The translations under genes were made by a program, and so were the position numbers. From positions 25,878,403 to 25,942,402 of the forward strand of contig OY747702.1 of assembly GCA_963556495.2 (NCBI GenBank): a stretch of 64,000 nucleotides of DNA, read 5' to 3'. The stretch comes from Valencia hispanica. Taxonomy: Eukaryota > Chordata > Actinopteri > Cyprinodontiformes > Valenciidae. The notes below the pieces were generated by a model. That model had not been told where the DNA came from and did no database searches. It saw only the letters and a list, made by a program, of their open reading frames with translations. How positions within the stretch are numbered: the first letter of the stretch is position 1; every line of letters starts with the position of its first letter. This document shows positions 24,321-37,510 of the stretch, piece after piece.

Positions 24321-26734
24321 AACCAGTGATGTAGAATGTCCACTTTAATAGACAGAGGCTATAATTAATTGCAATTTCCTTACAACAGAAAAATGAATAA
24401 TTGACTTTTAAGACAAATATATTAGTTGTTCTTTGTTAATTGATGTTACAGACATTTTTGTTTTATCAATAAGTGTGACAGAAGTAATGGAGAATTATTT
24501 GGAAGTGCTGTTCATTTCTGGCTTTACGAAGCTTTATGAAATCAAAGTCTATATAACAATGTTTGTCTTATTCTAAATTTTCAACATAATAATATATTTT
24601 TTATGCTATTTATAACTGCTTTCCCTCCCTAACTGCTTAAACACTTATGTTTGAAAATAAGGTGTAGGAATCACTGAAATCAAATGTTTTCAAAAATAAT
24701 TCAGACACACAAACATGAAGCAGATGGAAAGTTATACTGTTCCCTCAAAGTATGATTAGATATGAAGTGGGTTTTTTTAAGTGTCACATGACCTCCTGTG
24801 TGGAAATATTTGTATTCACGAAAGATGATATTTATGCAAATATTAGAAGATCAGCAGGTGAGGTACTATCCAAACAAAGCAGGAAGTCATGCAGAACTTT
24901 TATTCCATGTTACTAAGTCTGTAGGTAAAAGCTTACTGCTGCACTTAAAGCTGCGGCAGTAAAAAATACCTGGGCAATGGTGGGATTTTTGCATTGTGCA
25001 GGATTTTAATTGTCTTGCTGAATAAGTAATATAGTAGCCTAGAGGTTCATTTGCATTGTACATTTTTTCCATTTTAGTTTTTTAGTTCTCTGCTATTTTC
25101 AATGAACAAACCAGTACACTTCTGCATGATCTGTTCATGTGCAGTGATAGTAATAATAATATCTGATTCCCAAGTTAGTCGTAATATGTGTTTTTCTTAG
25201 CATTAAATGTTTGTTAGTCCACTTACTGCTAATTTATGGGGTTAAACCTTTCTTTGTTTTGTCTAAAACTTCTTTTTTTTAAATTAAAAGAAAGATCATT
25301 TTTTTAACCCACAAACTTTTGACATGTTCAGTAATTGATAGGTTGTCTTAATTTTATGTTCTGTATATCCAACCAACTATCATGTACAATGATAGAGATA
25401 GTTAGTGTTATTCCCTTCACCTGTCAGAGGTTATAATGACCCATAGATGTTGATGATAGCTAGCCTGCTCACATGTGCAGAACCCGAAGGTTGTTTTATA
25501 AGCAAACATTTTGTAGATTTTAGAATCACCAACAGGGGGCGACCTATGTATGGCCAAGCAATCAACTCCACTTGGATAGGATTTTAAAAAGTTTTCATTA
25601 CAACTTTATTGTTGTGGCTGATAATGTGGATTAGAATTAAAATACATGTGTATTAGATTGTAATTATCTGGTCATTTTACACCAAAGGAGCACCATATTT
25701 TTCAACTTGCTTTTGTGCTGTATCAGCTCAAAGCTCCTTGATAAAATTGAAGGTTATTTTAGATCTTCTCGCCTCATGTATACCACAAAATATTTACATA
25801 TGTTGCTAATAAAGCACTTTTAAATGTGTCAAAAAAAGGGGGCTGCTGCCTGCCCAGTTTTTCCCACTGTCTCTCTATGGGAAAGCAGTTGACATCACTG
25901 CTCATGTTGGTTTTCTTCTGTGTGCTCAAAGCATGCAGAGGGTGCTGGGTTTGTGTACTCTTCCACACGTTGCGCTCGTCCGCTCTCGCTCTTCACAGGG
26001 CTATGGGGGGTCACTTGTGTGCAGAATGATGTCATGGCCGCTGTGTGTCTATGGCAATTGCATCTGACATGCTTTATCTTTGTGCATGCTTCAGTCAGTG
26101 GGAAGGCTGCGGAAGGGGAACACATCTTCTCGATGCCCAAAAGGGTCTGTGACAGACCCATACAACAGACCGTCTTTTCACTCAAGCTATTTTAGGAGAC
26201 ATGCGAGAGTGGGAGGTTAATTCACTCACTGATCTATTGAGATGGGTCTCTATTAAAAGCTAAGAAAAGCACAAAGAAATGTGGTGTTTGTTCTGCTTTG
26301 TAATTAATGGGAAATAATATTTTCTGAGCAAATAAGGGGGTGGTCTAAATTACAGCAGCACATTTATTTTAGTGTAAGATTCGGTGCATGCTGGTGACCC
26401 ACATTATTTGCAACCCTTTAGAGTAGTTGAGTTGCTTTGGAATATTCAGCTGTTCATATCCTAAAGTCAACTATATTACAGGCATAAGTGAATGCTATCC
26501 TGTTGTAACAATCTCATAAACCAGCTATATGTCAGGCTTTCTATTGAATGAGTCCTCTTGATTTTACAACTGTTATTGACATTTTCTGTATCATGTGCTC
26601 CAACCCTGCAGAAAGACTTAAAAGCATGTTTTTGTTCTGTTTTCTCTTGAAATGTAGCCTACATGGAACCATTTTTTAAATCTATTTTCCAGGAAATCAA
26701 AGATCCCATGACTATGCAGTTTCATGCCAGCAAA
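24321..26734. other. Intergenic, no gene recognised
   Basis: AT-rich sequence. A short stretch at 25830-26200 has more balanced composition and overlapping open frames on both strands, but no protein family or splice structure could be recognised. Confidence 0.6.
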
Positions 26735-27563
26735 TTACAGTGCCCTCCTAAACTATTCCTACCCCTTTAACTTTTCCAAATGTTGTCACATTACAAATGC
26801 AAACTTCAACATAATTACGTGGTAGACTTATTTTTCAATATATATATATATATATATATATATAATCTGCTGATTGGCTCTCAAAGTTAACCTACAAGCA
26901 CTGCACATCACCCTGAACACACCAAGCCTCCACTGTGAAATACAATGTTGGTAGCATCATGCATTTCTTCAGCAAGGACAAGAAAGATAGTCCAAGTTAC
27001 TGGGAATACGGGTGGAGCTAAACCTAGAGCAAATCCTGGAAGAAAATCTGTTAGAGGCTGAAAAAGACTACGGCAGAAGTTCAGCTTTCAGCAGTGTAAT
27101 GACCTTAATCATCAAGCCATAGCTACAAAGAAGTAGTTTCAATCAAAACATATTTATGTATTATAAAAGCCCAATCAAAGTACAGACCTAAATTCATGGA
27201 GAATCACTGGCAATACATGAAAATTGCTGTTTACAGAATCTTTATCAAGTTTGACAGAGTTTGAGCCATTATTCTTTCTACATTTGCAAAAACCCAACGG
27301 GTCAGCTATAAAGTAAGCAAAAGGTGGTTAAACAAACTATTGACTCGGGTGAGCTGAAGAAAAATGCATGCCACACTTCAATTCTTTACTTGTTAAACAC
27401 AATTAGAACGATTTTTTTAACCGTTCTCTTCACAATTATACACCTCATTCTATTAATCTATCACATAAAATGTCAGTGAAATACTTTGCATTAAAGTTTG
27501 TGACACAATGTGACAAGAAGTTTAATAGCTTAGGGGTGTAAATACTTCAGCAAATCACTGCAA
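26735..27563 (+). mobile_element. Tc1-like element remnant
   Basis: Begins CAGTGCCCTCCTAAACTATT and ends with a degenerate CAAATCACTGCAAGG terminus. Inside are CACTGCACATCACCCTGAAC near 26898, the GTAGCATCATGC block, and AATCTGTTAGAGGCTGAAAA near 27046, which are Tc1-like transposase blocks in order but with frames destroyed. A TA dinucleotide expansion sits at about 26840-26865. Confidence 0.7.
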
Positions 27564-28149
27564 GGGCAAATTGATTATGAACTACATTCAAGGCTGCACC
27601 AATGAATCTTTAAACTGAAAGACATTAATAATAAACCAACATAGGAAACCCAGATTACTATAATAACTTTTGGGTTTAATGCTTTATTGGTTTGCCAGAT
27701 GGCCCTGAAGTAGCAGACATATTTGTCATTATGACTTTTCCCTCTGTGTAAAGCAGAAAAAGAAACGACAGAACAAAGGCATTTCTTCAACTTTTATAGT
27801 ATATCTGTGGCTTACACACTAACATATTTCAAGGCAGACGAGACTCTTTTTTTTTTCCAGAGTTGCACTTTAAGTAATCTAATGCTGTTCTCTCCGTGGA
27901 AAACACTGCAGCAGTCAGACTAGGCAAAAATTAGGCTTCTAGCTGCCAAACAGGTTAATCATCAGGTTCTAGTCATTTGATTCATGCCCCTGCCCTTTAT
28001 TTAGGACATTTCTGCTGACTGATGTTTTATAGCCATGCATGTTGTGGTAAAAGGTTGTGTCTGAACATAACAAGTATGCATAAAACTGCGCTGCTGTCTG
28101 CTGTATTCTTCCAAGTTGAACATTAGGTCACTAGTTTACAGCACAGTAT

Positions 28150-28595
28150 AGCGCTTGTAAAGGTATTCATATTCATTCAGCTTTTTCACATTTTCTCATC
28201 TCAACTATAAAATGTTTTTTTTGTAATGTTATGTGATAGACATACACAAAGTAGTGCATAATTGTGAAGTAGTAGGGAAAAAGATGGTTAGTTTTTGAAA
28301 TATGTTCTGAAATACATTTCTGAAAAGTGTGAAATGTATTTATAGCTAGTTACCCTGAGTCAGTCCTTTCCTGCAACTTTGCCCATTCTGTGCAGAACAG
28401 CTCAAGCTCGATCAAATGAGAGATAGAGATGGATTTTGTCAGTGAACGTCACAAGTCATGCCACCAATTCTTAGTTGGATATTGGGCTGAACATTGACTT
28501 GGCCTTTCTGACACACAAATATGATATGTTTCGGTTGAATGCAGGTTTAAGGTTGCTTTTTTTAAATCAAACAATGGTTTTCTTCTTGCCATTAT
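28150..28595 (-). mobile_element. Tc1-like element fragment
   Basis: Reverse-orientation terminal region (GTAAAGGTATTCATATTCAT, TTTTTCACATTTTCTCATCT) followed by the AGAACAGCTCAAGCTCGATC and CACAAGTCATGCCACCAATT blocks of the transposase C-terminal part. Truncated near 28595. Confidence 0.6.
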
Positions 28596-31500
28596 TCAGT
28601 TGACTGGTGAAGTACATGACCAATAGTCCAGTGGACATATACTTTCACCTAGGCTGTACATCTTTCCATCTTGATAGATATCATTAAAGAATAATTTGCA
28701 CTTTGGTTTCGCTTTTTTTGTGTGTGTCCATTTCCGTGTCAGAGAGCACAGAAGGGGCACATCTGGGCTTCTTTGTTGCAGAAAAGGTGTCAGGACCTGC
28801 CCAGTGCTTTTTTTAAACTCTGCATTCATCACCTGTTGTCGATCTGACTTTGACCCCTACCTTTTTCACCTTACATGCTTCTCTTACTCAGTGTCCATCC
28901 TGACACCTTTTCTCCAAGGGGAAATGAGTGACGATGCAGAGGGCCTCAATACTTGCAATGGTCTTTGTTTTTTTTTTAAAATAAGTTTGCTGTCCTTTCC
29001 ACTGAAAACAAAACACTGGTCTTTGCATGTTCCACTGTTTATTTAGGTTCAATTGAAGTTGTGCATCTACTGAGAGTTAGATGAAACAATGCATCCACTG
29101 TAACCATTAAACTGGGAGATAGAAGTCCCAAAAAAACTCTGATTATTCCCCCAATTCACACAACAACCTCACTTTGCTGCAGCTCTTCTTTGTTTTGACA
29201 AATAGTGCTGGTCATTCACCTGGCAGTTACCACTTCTTTCAGCGTTTCTGTGTTATTCTGCAGCTCTCAAAGGCTTTACCTCATCAGTGACATTCACTGC
29301 ATAATTGACCTGAAGCATGCAGCCTGGAGCAAACAGGACTCGGTGTGCCTCATTCTCACGCAGAAGTCATTCCACTTTACAAAACCTTTTATCCCTAAAA
29401 AATGGACCATCCATTGCTAAACCCCTCTTGTTAGGTAATCGGCTGTACCTTGTGAGTCAGTCATGGTTGGGGGAAGCACTTTGTCCTGAAAAAAGGTCGC
29501 CACACTAGCGAGAAGAAATCACTCTCTCGGAGCACAATACACTACTGTTGACCATAAAAACCAAATCTGCTCCACTTGCAAATTTCATATAAGCAGCTTA
29601 AGAGAAAGATTATGCTTAAAGTGTGCTTATTGCACCTGTTTGCATTAAACATGGACAGTCTATATGTCAAGTTCAAGTTATTGAAGCCTTACAGTGTGGA
29701 TGAGAACTTTTGTTTCTCTGACTTATTGACACTGTTCCAAGTTATGTAACCACTTACATGCCACAATAAAGGATTAGACCAAGTTTGAGAAGATAAGCTT
29801 CATAATAATATTGAGTAGCAGCAGCACAGAGCAGGATTTCTGAAGAATATTTCATATCTCATTCCTCATCTTACTCACTGCTCCCAGCCATAGCTCATAG
29901 CAGTCTAGTCTCAGGGCCATCTTCTTATTAGGATTCCTACTTTGGCTTCTTCTCTTTTGTGGTTGTTCTGTAGTTCCTCTAATACAATTATTCGTTCACA
30001 CGGCTACAGCTGCACCGCCAGCCTCTGAATGTCGTTGTCTTTTCCCACCACATGCTTTTCCTCTCTAGATATCCTGTTTATATGACACACACAGTTGTAG
30101 AAATGTTGCGGAAACATGGACTCGTTTCAGTATACAATACAGACATTATTTGCCGGTGTCTGAAGGATCTGTTTTTGACAACATTTTGTAAATATTGTCA
30201 CTATTGCCCACCACTGTTCAAAATCAGCTCTTTTCAGGTAAGCAGTACTTCCTAACAGGCAATAATTTTTTTAATCAATAGCTCAAAAAAGTTATTGTTG
30301 TACTTTATGAACATGCAAAAAAACACACTTCTATTTATCTGTGTATACACAGCATAAGTCGGATAAGGGTTGGACGGAGGCGACTGCGGAGGGAACAGGG
30401 AAAGAGTCTGGAGGAAAAGGCGTAGCTGCAGCTTGTCAACCGGTACTTCCACAACTCTGGCCACAAAGCGCAATAAAACATATTCTGATAAGATTTCGCT
30501 CCTGTGCCCACAATGAAAACACATGCAACCGTACAAACAGCAAAACCATAATGATGAAGTACAAAACAAGCCAATGCTGCAGGTGCGCCGCTTTTTTCCT
30601 GCAATATCTCAAACTACTGTGGTCCAACTTTAAGTTTAGAAGTTAAGAAAATTGTAGTGTTGTGTACCACTAATTTGTGAGGGACCTTTGCCTAAAGAAG
30701 CTGATCGCACCCTGTTCTGATTGCAAACTGAACGGTCTTCTACATGCAAATAGTAATCTCTTTGTCCACTCAGAGTTAAACACACAGCCTGAAGTATTAG
30801 ATAAATACAAGTCTGAATGAGAATCTAAATTCTTGTTTATTTATTAGTTATTAACATTTTTCTTGTTGACACAATGGTATTGAGCTTTTATATAAAAGGT
30901 TTAGTAATATTCCTGTACTTCTCCTTTACATTAAAGGAGTAACCATATTAAAAAAATCGGAGCTAAATAAGTGTTTTTGCAAAGCTTCTATTGTTAAAAT
31001 CCAATAGACAAGGGACACTGTGTTCAGCCACAAGTTCTTATCTACATAGAAGTACTTTATTTCTGCAAAGTTCAAGCAAATGTAGTTTGATTTATTGGGA
31101 AGCTGCTCAGATTCAGTTGATCCCATCCCTTACTTTTGCTTTCTTATCTCATGTGAAACAATTACAGGAATAACGAGAACCTGTGTTTAGCTGACAGTAA
31201 TGAAAAGGGAAAACATTAAGGGTCATTTCTGGTCCAAATTTCTGGTCCAAATTAAAAGAGAATCCCCCTCGCAGTAAAACCACAAAGTACCAGACTCCTT
31301 GGCCTCAACACCTTGATCAATCACGTCCCAATCATTTCCATTCCTTGTATGGAATTTTACTGGGTTGCGAAAAAATGTTGCGTTTTTTAAATGTTTGTTG
31401 TTCATATACTGACCATCCTTGTCGATTATATACATTCAGTCAACTTCACCAGGCTGAAGTTGTGTAAAGCCATCTGCACTATGTTGTCAGACAGAGTTAA

Positions 31501-34299
31501 CCTTTTTATACCTTGCCGTGGTGTCAGAGATGAATAACATCAATCATGGATTCTTCATAGGTCTAAGAAATCTTCTTATGTGAAACAGCTAATGTTATTA
31601 TTCATTACCAGCTGTAGTCTGAAGATGTGATATGCCTCAATGGAATGCAAATAGTCAGGTTATTTATTATAACACTTGTATTTTTCCTGTGATTGCCTTT
31701 ACAAACCAGTGCTATGAAAAGCCGAAGACGTTCATCAAAAGCAGGATTTCATTCGCCAACAGGACTTAAAACAAACACATTAAATGTAAACATGAAAACT
31801 TATGTTAAGAGTTTGTTTGATTTCAGCAAAATTTTCTCAGTCAAATTTAGACATTTTGCAAAACAATAAAACATATGAAATTAGTTAGCTTATGTTTGTT
31901 AGTATAGTAAAATTACAACAGCAACTATGATGCAATTTCAATACAAAATGTGGCCAGAAAAATATTAAAAATGCAATTTTTATATGATAGAAAGAGTAAT
32001 AATTGGTATACAGAGTTGGTTTTACATGTGAAAAAAAAAACTTAGGTCAACAATGGGCATTTACTGCAATGAACCTAAATATGAAGCCATTTTTTAACAT
32101 ACAAAATATAAGTGGTACAAGCTTTATACAACTATTTTCTTGTGATAATCAAAACATAACAACAAAATAACAACTAAATAACTATCATGTGTTTCAAATG
32201 AAATTTAAAAGTCTTTACAGCTAAGCACAACTGTAAAGTAGCGTAGTAGCTGGTATAGCTAGGGCAGCTTGTATAATGCCATGTTCTTTTATGTTATGAT
32301 AATTTTTTTATGGTTGCTAATGTTATACTCACACAAAAGTTAGTGAAAGCTGCAGTAAAAAATGTTTATTTGTAAGTTTGAAGACTTTCTTATCATCACT
32401 ATACAACCTATTTTGCTAAAAACACAAAGAGGGTGAAAGCACAAATGAAAATGGATCTATTGTTGCTAGCTTGCCCTGCTAATCGTTAGCTTGGTCACTG
32501 AGCATATCATTTAGAAAATCTCAGTGGTTTTCAAATTTACAAATTGAAAATGGTTCAATTTGGTGTTATAAATATTTCCAGATCTAAGTTCTGAGTTCAG
32601 AGATAAATTAAACAAATAAGCAGTGCAGTTGCCATTATTTTTGTACTGGTCAACCATTGTTCACTTCAGTTTGCATTAGTAGTAGGCCTAAAGAAATTTC
32701 ACCTTTGCTTTTCCTTTAAAAATGTCAAAGATTAGTATGCTTTGAACAACTTATTCTTTTGGTTGCTGTTGCATGTTTACTCTACATCACAGTTAGCTTG
32801 TGCATTTATTTACCTTGTAAGTAATTGTCTGAAACTTTAGAGTACCAGTTAAGATACCCCAAGTACCACCAGTGGGACTACTACAAGTGGAGAACCATGG
32901 AACCAGACAAACTATATGTAACTTTGCTTTGACCACACAAGGAATCATGCAGAGACTAGTTTTTATGGTTTTTATTGTGGTTGTATCCCCAGGTTGTTGT
33001 GAAAGCGTGTGAAATCCCATACTAGAAGAAGAACTGAATTCAGCCACAATTAAGAGCGGAAGCACAACAACAATAGGAAATGGATATTGGCTCAGATTGA
33101 AGCACTGACTCAAACACAAGAGAGCATGTTGTTTTCCAGATAAGGGCCTTTTTTTTTCTTCCGAAAATACAGGGGGAAAACTCTCAAGCAGGTCTGAAAG
33201 ATGTTGGCCATTCCAGCAACTATAAATGGAAAAATAACATATCAACAGCTCCATGGAAAAGATTGATAACAGACATTTTGATCCAAATGGTTTGTCACTT
33301 TGAAGTGTAGCAATGTTCAGACCAAAACAAGATGGAAAGACACTTAGCTCTGAAAGAATGGAGAATGTGGCTGCTGTCATGTTTACTTTCACTCTGGTTC
33401 AGTGACTTTCATCTCTGGCTGTTCAGATGAACAGTGGTGATGGGACGTTCGGGCTGAGAAACTGGCAGCAGAAAGAGGAATTTACTAATTTACTGGATGC
33501 AGAGAAAAAAACGTTTTTATTGTGAGATATCTGACAATCAGCATTTTAAGCTTAAAAACCTTTCACCTATTACAGTCTAATTCATTATAACATTTTTACT
33601 TTAATCAACCAACATGTGTAATAATATGCTTATTCTAACTGTAGGTCTAGTCTTTGTAAAGCAATACTCTCTGGTACTTGTTTTTAGTTCCTGTTCAATG
33701 AGGAGAGAAAAAAATTGAGTAAAATAGCCAGCAATTTGGACACGCAGGCTCTTATGCAGATTCTGGAGACCTGTTTTTTGTTCTTCTTTTTTGCTGTTGA
33801 GTAAATCCCCCAATTGTGCGATACATAATGCTAAATCCAACAAACTTGTAATTAGGATTACTCTGCAAAGTCCTGCCCTGTGCAGCTGGGGAAATGGGGA
33901 GAGGACATAGAATACTGGATGTATGCTTGTGTATAGATCCTGAAGTCACTATTCTCGATTTTGTTACTGTCTTTTCAAAACATCCAAAATAAAATGCTTG
34001 TAGTCTTTTCTTACACCAAAAAAGGTTTTCATCTTCATTAATTTAAAACCTACTCTGACAAAACAGCACATACCTCTTTAAGTAAGCTATATAACTATTT
34101 TCAGCTATGATGGGCACCCTTAGTTTATCTGTTATTTTTATGAGAGTACTATGTTATTATGGCCACTGGAGACCTGGCTGCACCGCCTCCCATGTTTTTA
34201 CAATCATATCAAGCACCTGGTAGCACACCAGCTATGAGACACAAGCATGTCATTCGGTTAATCAGTCGGTCATCCCACTTCCATCAGTAAAAATCGTTT
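28596..34299. other. Intergenic, no gene recognised
   Basis: About 5.7 kb of AT-rich DNA. Two open frames without recognised homology are discussed under findings: minus strand 33380-32793 (about 195 codons from ATG) and minus strand 31435-31223. No splice-linked gene model could be built around either. Confidence 0.55.
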
Positions 34300-35313
34300 T
34301 GGTGGTGTTCTGTTTAATTCCTGAAGCTCTTTCACATTCCTCAAGTTAGAACCACAGACTTTAATGTATTTTATCGGGATCTTTGTGATCGACCAACACA
34401 AATAGGGGATAATTGTAAAGTGCATGGACAATGATAAATAGTATGGTTTCTAAATTGTTTTGGAAATAAACCTCTTGTGTAACAACCTTTCGTTGCTATT
34501 ACAGCTGCAAGTCTTTTGGTGTTTCCATATTAGCGCATCTATAAAATGACATTATTGCCCATTCTTCTTTTCAAAATAGCTCAACCTCAGACAGACTAAT
34601 CAAAGGATGAAGAAGACAAAGAATGTCTGTGAATATTATTTTTCAAGTCCTACCAAGCACTCTCATTCCTAAGCCATTCTAATACATGATTAAGCTTTAA
34701 TATAAATCATCTTGTTATAACTCTGGTTGTACATTTATTCATGACTAGCTCTCTTGTCCTGCAGAAGAAGCATCATGGTAGCATGATGCTCCCTCCTTTT
34801 CCATTGGAGCTTAAAAGTGTTCAGGGTGTTACCGTACATGGTTTGCATGATGGCCAAGGAATTCTGTTTTGGCCATCTTTCAAATGTTTGTTGTGTCCAC
34901 TACACGGCTTTTGGCAAACTGCTATTTCGAGAGACTCTTCCATCTCAGCTGTGGAGGCCTGCAGCTCCTTCAAAGTTACAATGGGCCACTTGGCTGCTTC
35001 TATGATTATTGCCCTTCTTCCCTGGCCTGTCAGGTTAGGTGGGCGAAGAGGGGTATGAGAGAAAAATGGACTCAATGTGCACACCACACTTTTCAGCTTC
35101 AGATTGCAAACTGGCTCAGTCAAAATCCAGACCAACATCTAACTGGGAATCTGTGGCAAGACTTCACAGTTCCTTCCACAATTAAACACTGTTTTGTCTT
35201 GGTCAAATGAAAAAAACACTTATAAAATATATAGAGGTTTGGGGTTATAACGTGGCAAAATGTGAAAAAGTTCAAAGGGTATTCATCAATTACAAGGCAC
35301 TGTATAAAAGATC
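34300..35313. mobile_element. Composite of Tc1-like fragments in both orientations
   Basis: 34300-35070 reads in reverse orientation (GATCGACCAACACAAATAGG, CAAAATAGCTCAACCTCAGA, GTTGTGTCCACTACACGGCT and CTGGCCTGTCAGGTTAGGTG blocks). From about 35075 the orientation flips (CACACCACACTTTTCAGCTT, AATCTGTGGCAAGACTTCAC), ending with the GGCACTGTATA terminus at about 35306. This suggests two insertions or an inversion. Confidence 0.6.
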
Positions 35314-36499
35314 TGTGTAACCATGCACTACAATAATACAGCATATTCATTTCAACATGTTAAACCAGCTTTAGATTGTAGGGCTCCCTAAAAAGAACTT
35401 CAAACAAAACATCCATGTCAGGCATGAATCAAAGGGCCTACATATGAATGACTCGCTCTGTGCCCAGATCTGTGACCCTGGATCCTTCCAGCTCTCATGT
35501 GCCACATCGTGCCACTCTTAACTGCTATGAAGGCCACATTGTAAATGTGTCTAATGGAAGTAATCAGGCATACTCTGTTTATGCCTGAACACAGTGCAAG
35601 CAAGAGCTATAGATTACGATTGCCGTGACCAATATGTGACTCCACTGTGGTTCGCTGGAGATGACTGAGACATACAGGACTCACCGTGGGGTCTCCTGTA
35701 TGACAAGAAGACAAATAAAGAATGAACCAAGGCAGAGCTGAGATGGTTACATAACCAAGACAAAGCAAACATAAACAAATAAAACAGGTTGGGTCTGGAT
35801 TTACGCCACTGAGAAGAATCTAGATTCTAAACCCATCACCTCCCTCCTTGGCTTCTTATCCTCCTTTTGCTCAAGTCAGAGTTGGTGGACCGTTAAGAAT
35901 TAAGTACACACTCTAATACATGCCCTTGTTGAACAAGAGAGACGTTAAACACCTTTGCTATCACAATTTACAGAAGACTGCAATTGAATACATGTGGGTG
36001 TATTGCAGGGTTGTTGTTTGGTTGTGGTATGTATTCAGCTTTTAAGCTGTGGAGTTTTTTTCTATGCCATGTTATGGTTATGTTATAATTAACTGCTCCC
36101 CCCCTGTTAAATTTCACAATGTACAAACTTAGCACATACTGTTGACTCTCCTCACTCTTTGTGAACAACAGACAGGTGTGACCACTAACAACAGGATGAC
36201 AGGGTTCAACACCTCTGTTCTCCACTGACTTCCTCTCACACCCCAGCTCCAAAGTCAGACATGCCCAGAGCAACAAGGCAAACGGTAACCACCAGTGGGT
36301 GTGTCAGAATGCACCACAGCATGGAGAAATCTGCTATCTACATTCATATTTGGAGGATGGATGTGAGTTTACACTGCCCTTTTTAATCCTGTAAGACATT
36401 ATATTTGAGACCAACAGTTCTCCTCTGGTCAGACAATTGTTCAGACTTTGAGGCTAACCTGTGGCTTATGAGTTTATCCCAAGAACCCTATGAACAAGT
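35314..36499. other. Intergenic, no gene recognised
   Basis: About 1.2 kb of AT-rich DNA between the Tc1-like composite and the LINE fragment at 36500. No repeat family, RNA gene or coding relic recognised. Confidence 0.55.
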
Positions 36500-37510
36500 C
36501 TTTGGCCTTTAGGCAATGTAAGGCAATTTTAATTGAATAGCAGACTTGCAACAACAAGCCAATTCAAGGTACTTTACATAAAGCATAAAACACACACAAA
36601 ACATGTGACACATTAAAAAGTTACTCAAAGGCAGCTCTAAACTGATTTTTCTGAGTTTCAGCAGCTTTGCAGTCATCTGCAAGTTTGTTCCAGATAAGGC
36701 GAGCATAGAAGCTGAAAGCTGCTTCTCCATATTTGGTTCTAATTCTAGGGATGCGAAGTAGACGGGAATTAGAAGACCTGAGTGGTCTGGGGGTTGGTAT
36801 AGTGACAGCATATCTTCAACATACTTCAATGATTTATAAACTAGTACAAGTATTTTTAAAGTTTTTTTCTTTGAGCTACAGGTAGCCAGTGTAATGACTT
36901 TAGAACTGGGGTGATGTGCTCTACTTTCCTTGTTCTAGTAAGTACGCAAGCAGCAGTGTTCTGGTTCTGCTGCAGCTGTCTGATTGACTTTTTAGGAGAC
37001 CTGTGAGGATACTGTTGGAGTAATCAGTCAGACAAAAGATAAATGAATAGATGAGTTTTTCTAGGTCATGTTGCAACATCAGTCCTTTAATCCTAGAAAT
37101 GTTCTTCAGGTGATAGAACGCTGACCTTGTTATTGCCTTTATGTGACCCTGGAGGTTCAGGTCTGAGTCCATTACTACACCCAGATTTCGGGCCTGATCA
37201 GTAGTTTCTAGCTATAATAACTGAAGCTGCGTGCTGACTCTTGATTGTTCCTCTTTAGGTCCAACAATAATTACTTCAGTTTTGTTTCTGTTCAGTTGGA
37301 GAAAACTATGGCACATCCATCCCCTGATTTGCTTAATGCATTTACTTACATGGGTTCAAAGTCACCTGATGACTGCACAGTTGAGTATCGTCTGCATAGT
37401 TATGGTAGCTAATCATATTGGTTGTAATAATCTGGGCTAGTGGGAGCATATAGATATTAACTAAGAGGGACCCCAGGAAGGAGCCCTGGGATATCAAACA
37501 TCAAAACGGT
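36500..37510 (-). mobile_element. Diverged LINE reverse-transcriptase C-terminal fragment
   Basis: On the minus strand the order is a GSFLGSLLVNIYMLPL motif (RT block 4-like), NYADDTQL with the catalytic YADD at 37398-37387, then HIKAITRSAFYHLKNISRI, the RSAFYHLRNI-type thumb motif common in teleost LINE RTs. Stops and frameshifts separate the pieces. Its YADD box and thumb differ from copies A and B (YSDD), so it is a different LINE lineage. Confidence 0.75.

Noticed and set aside
30335..30646. Overlapping open frames on both strands near 30.5 kb
   Set aside because: Frames on both strands are of similar length, with no conserved motif and no splice-linked partners.
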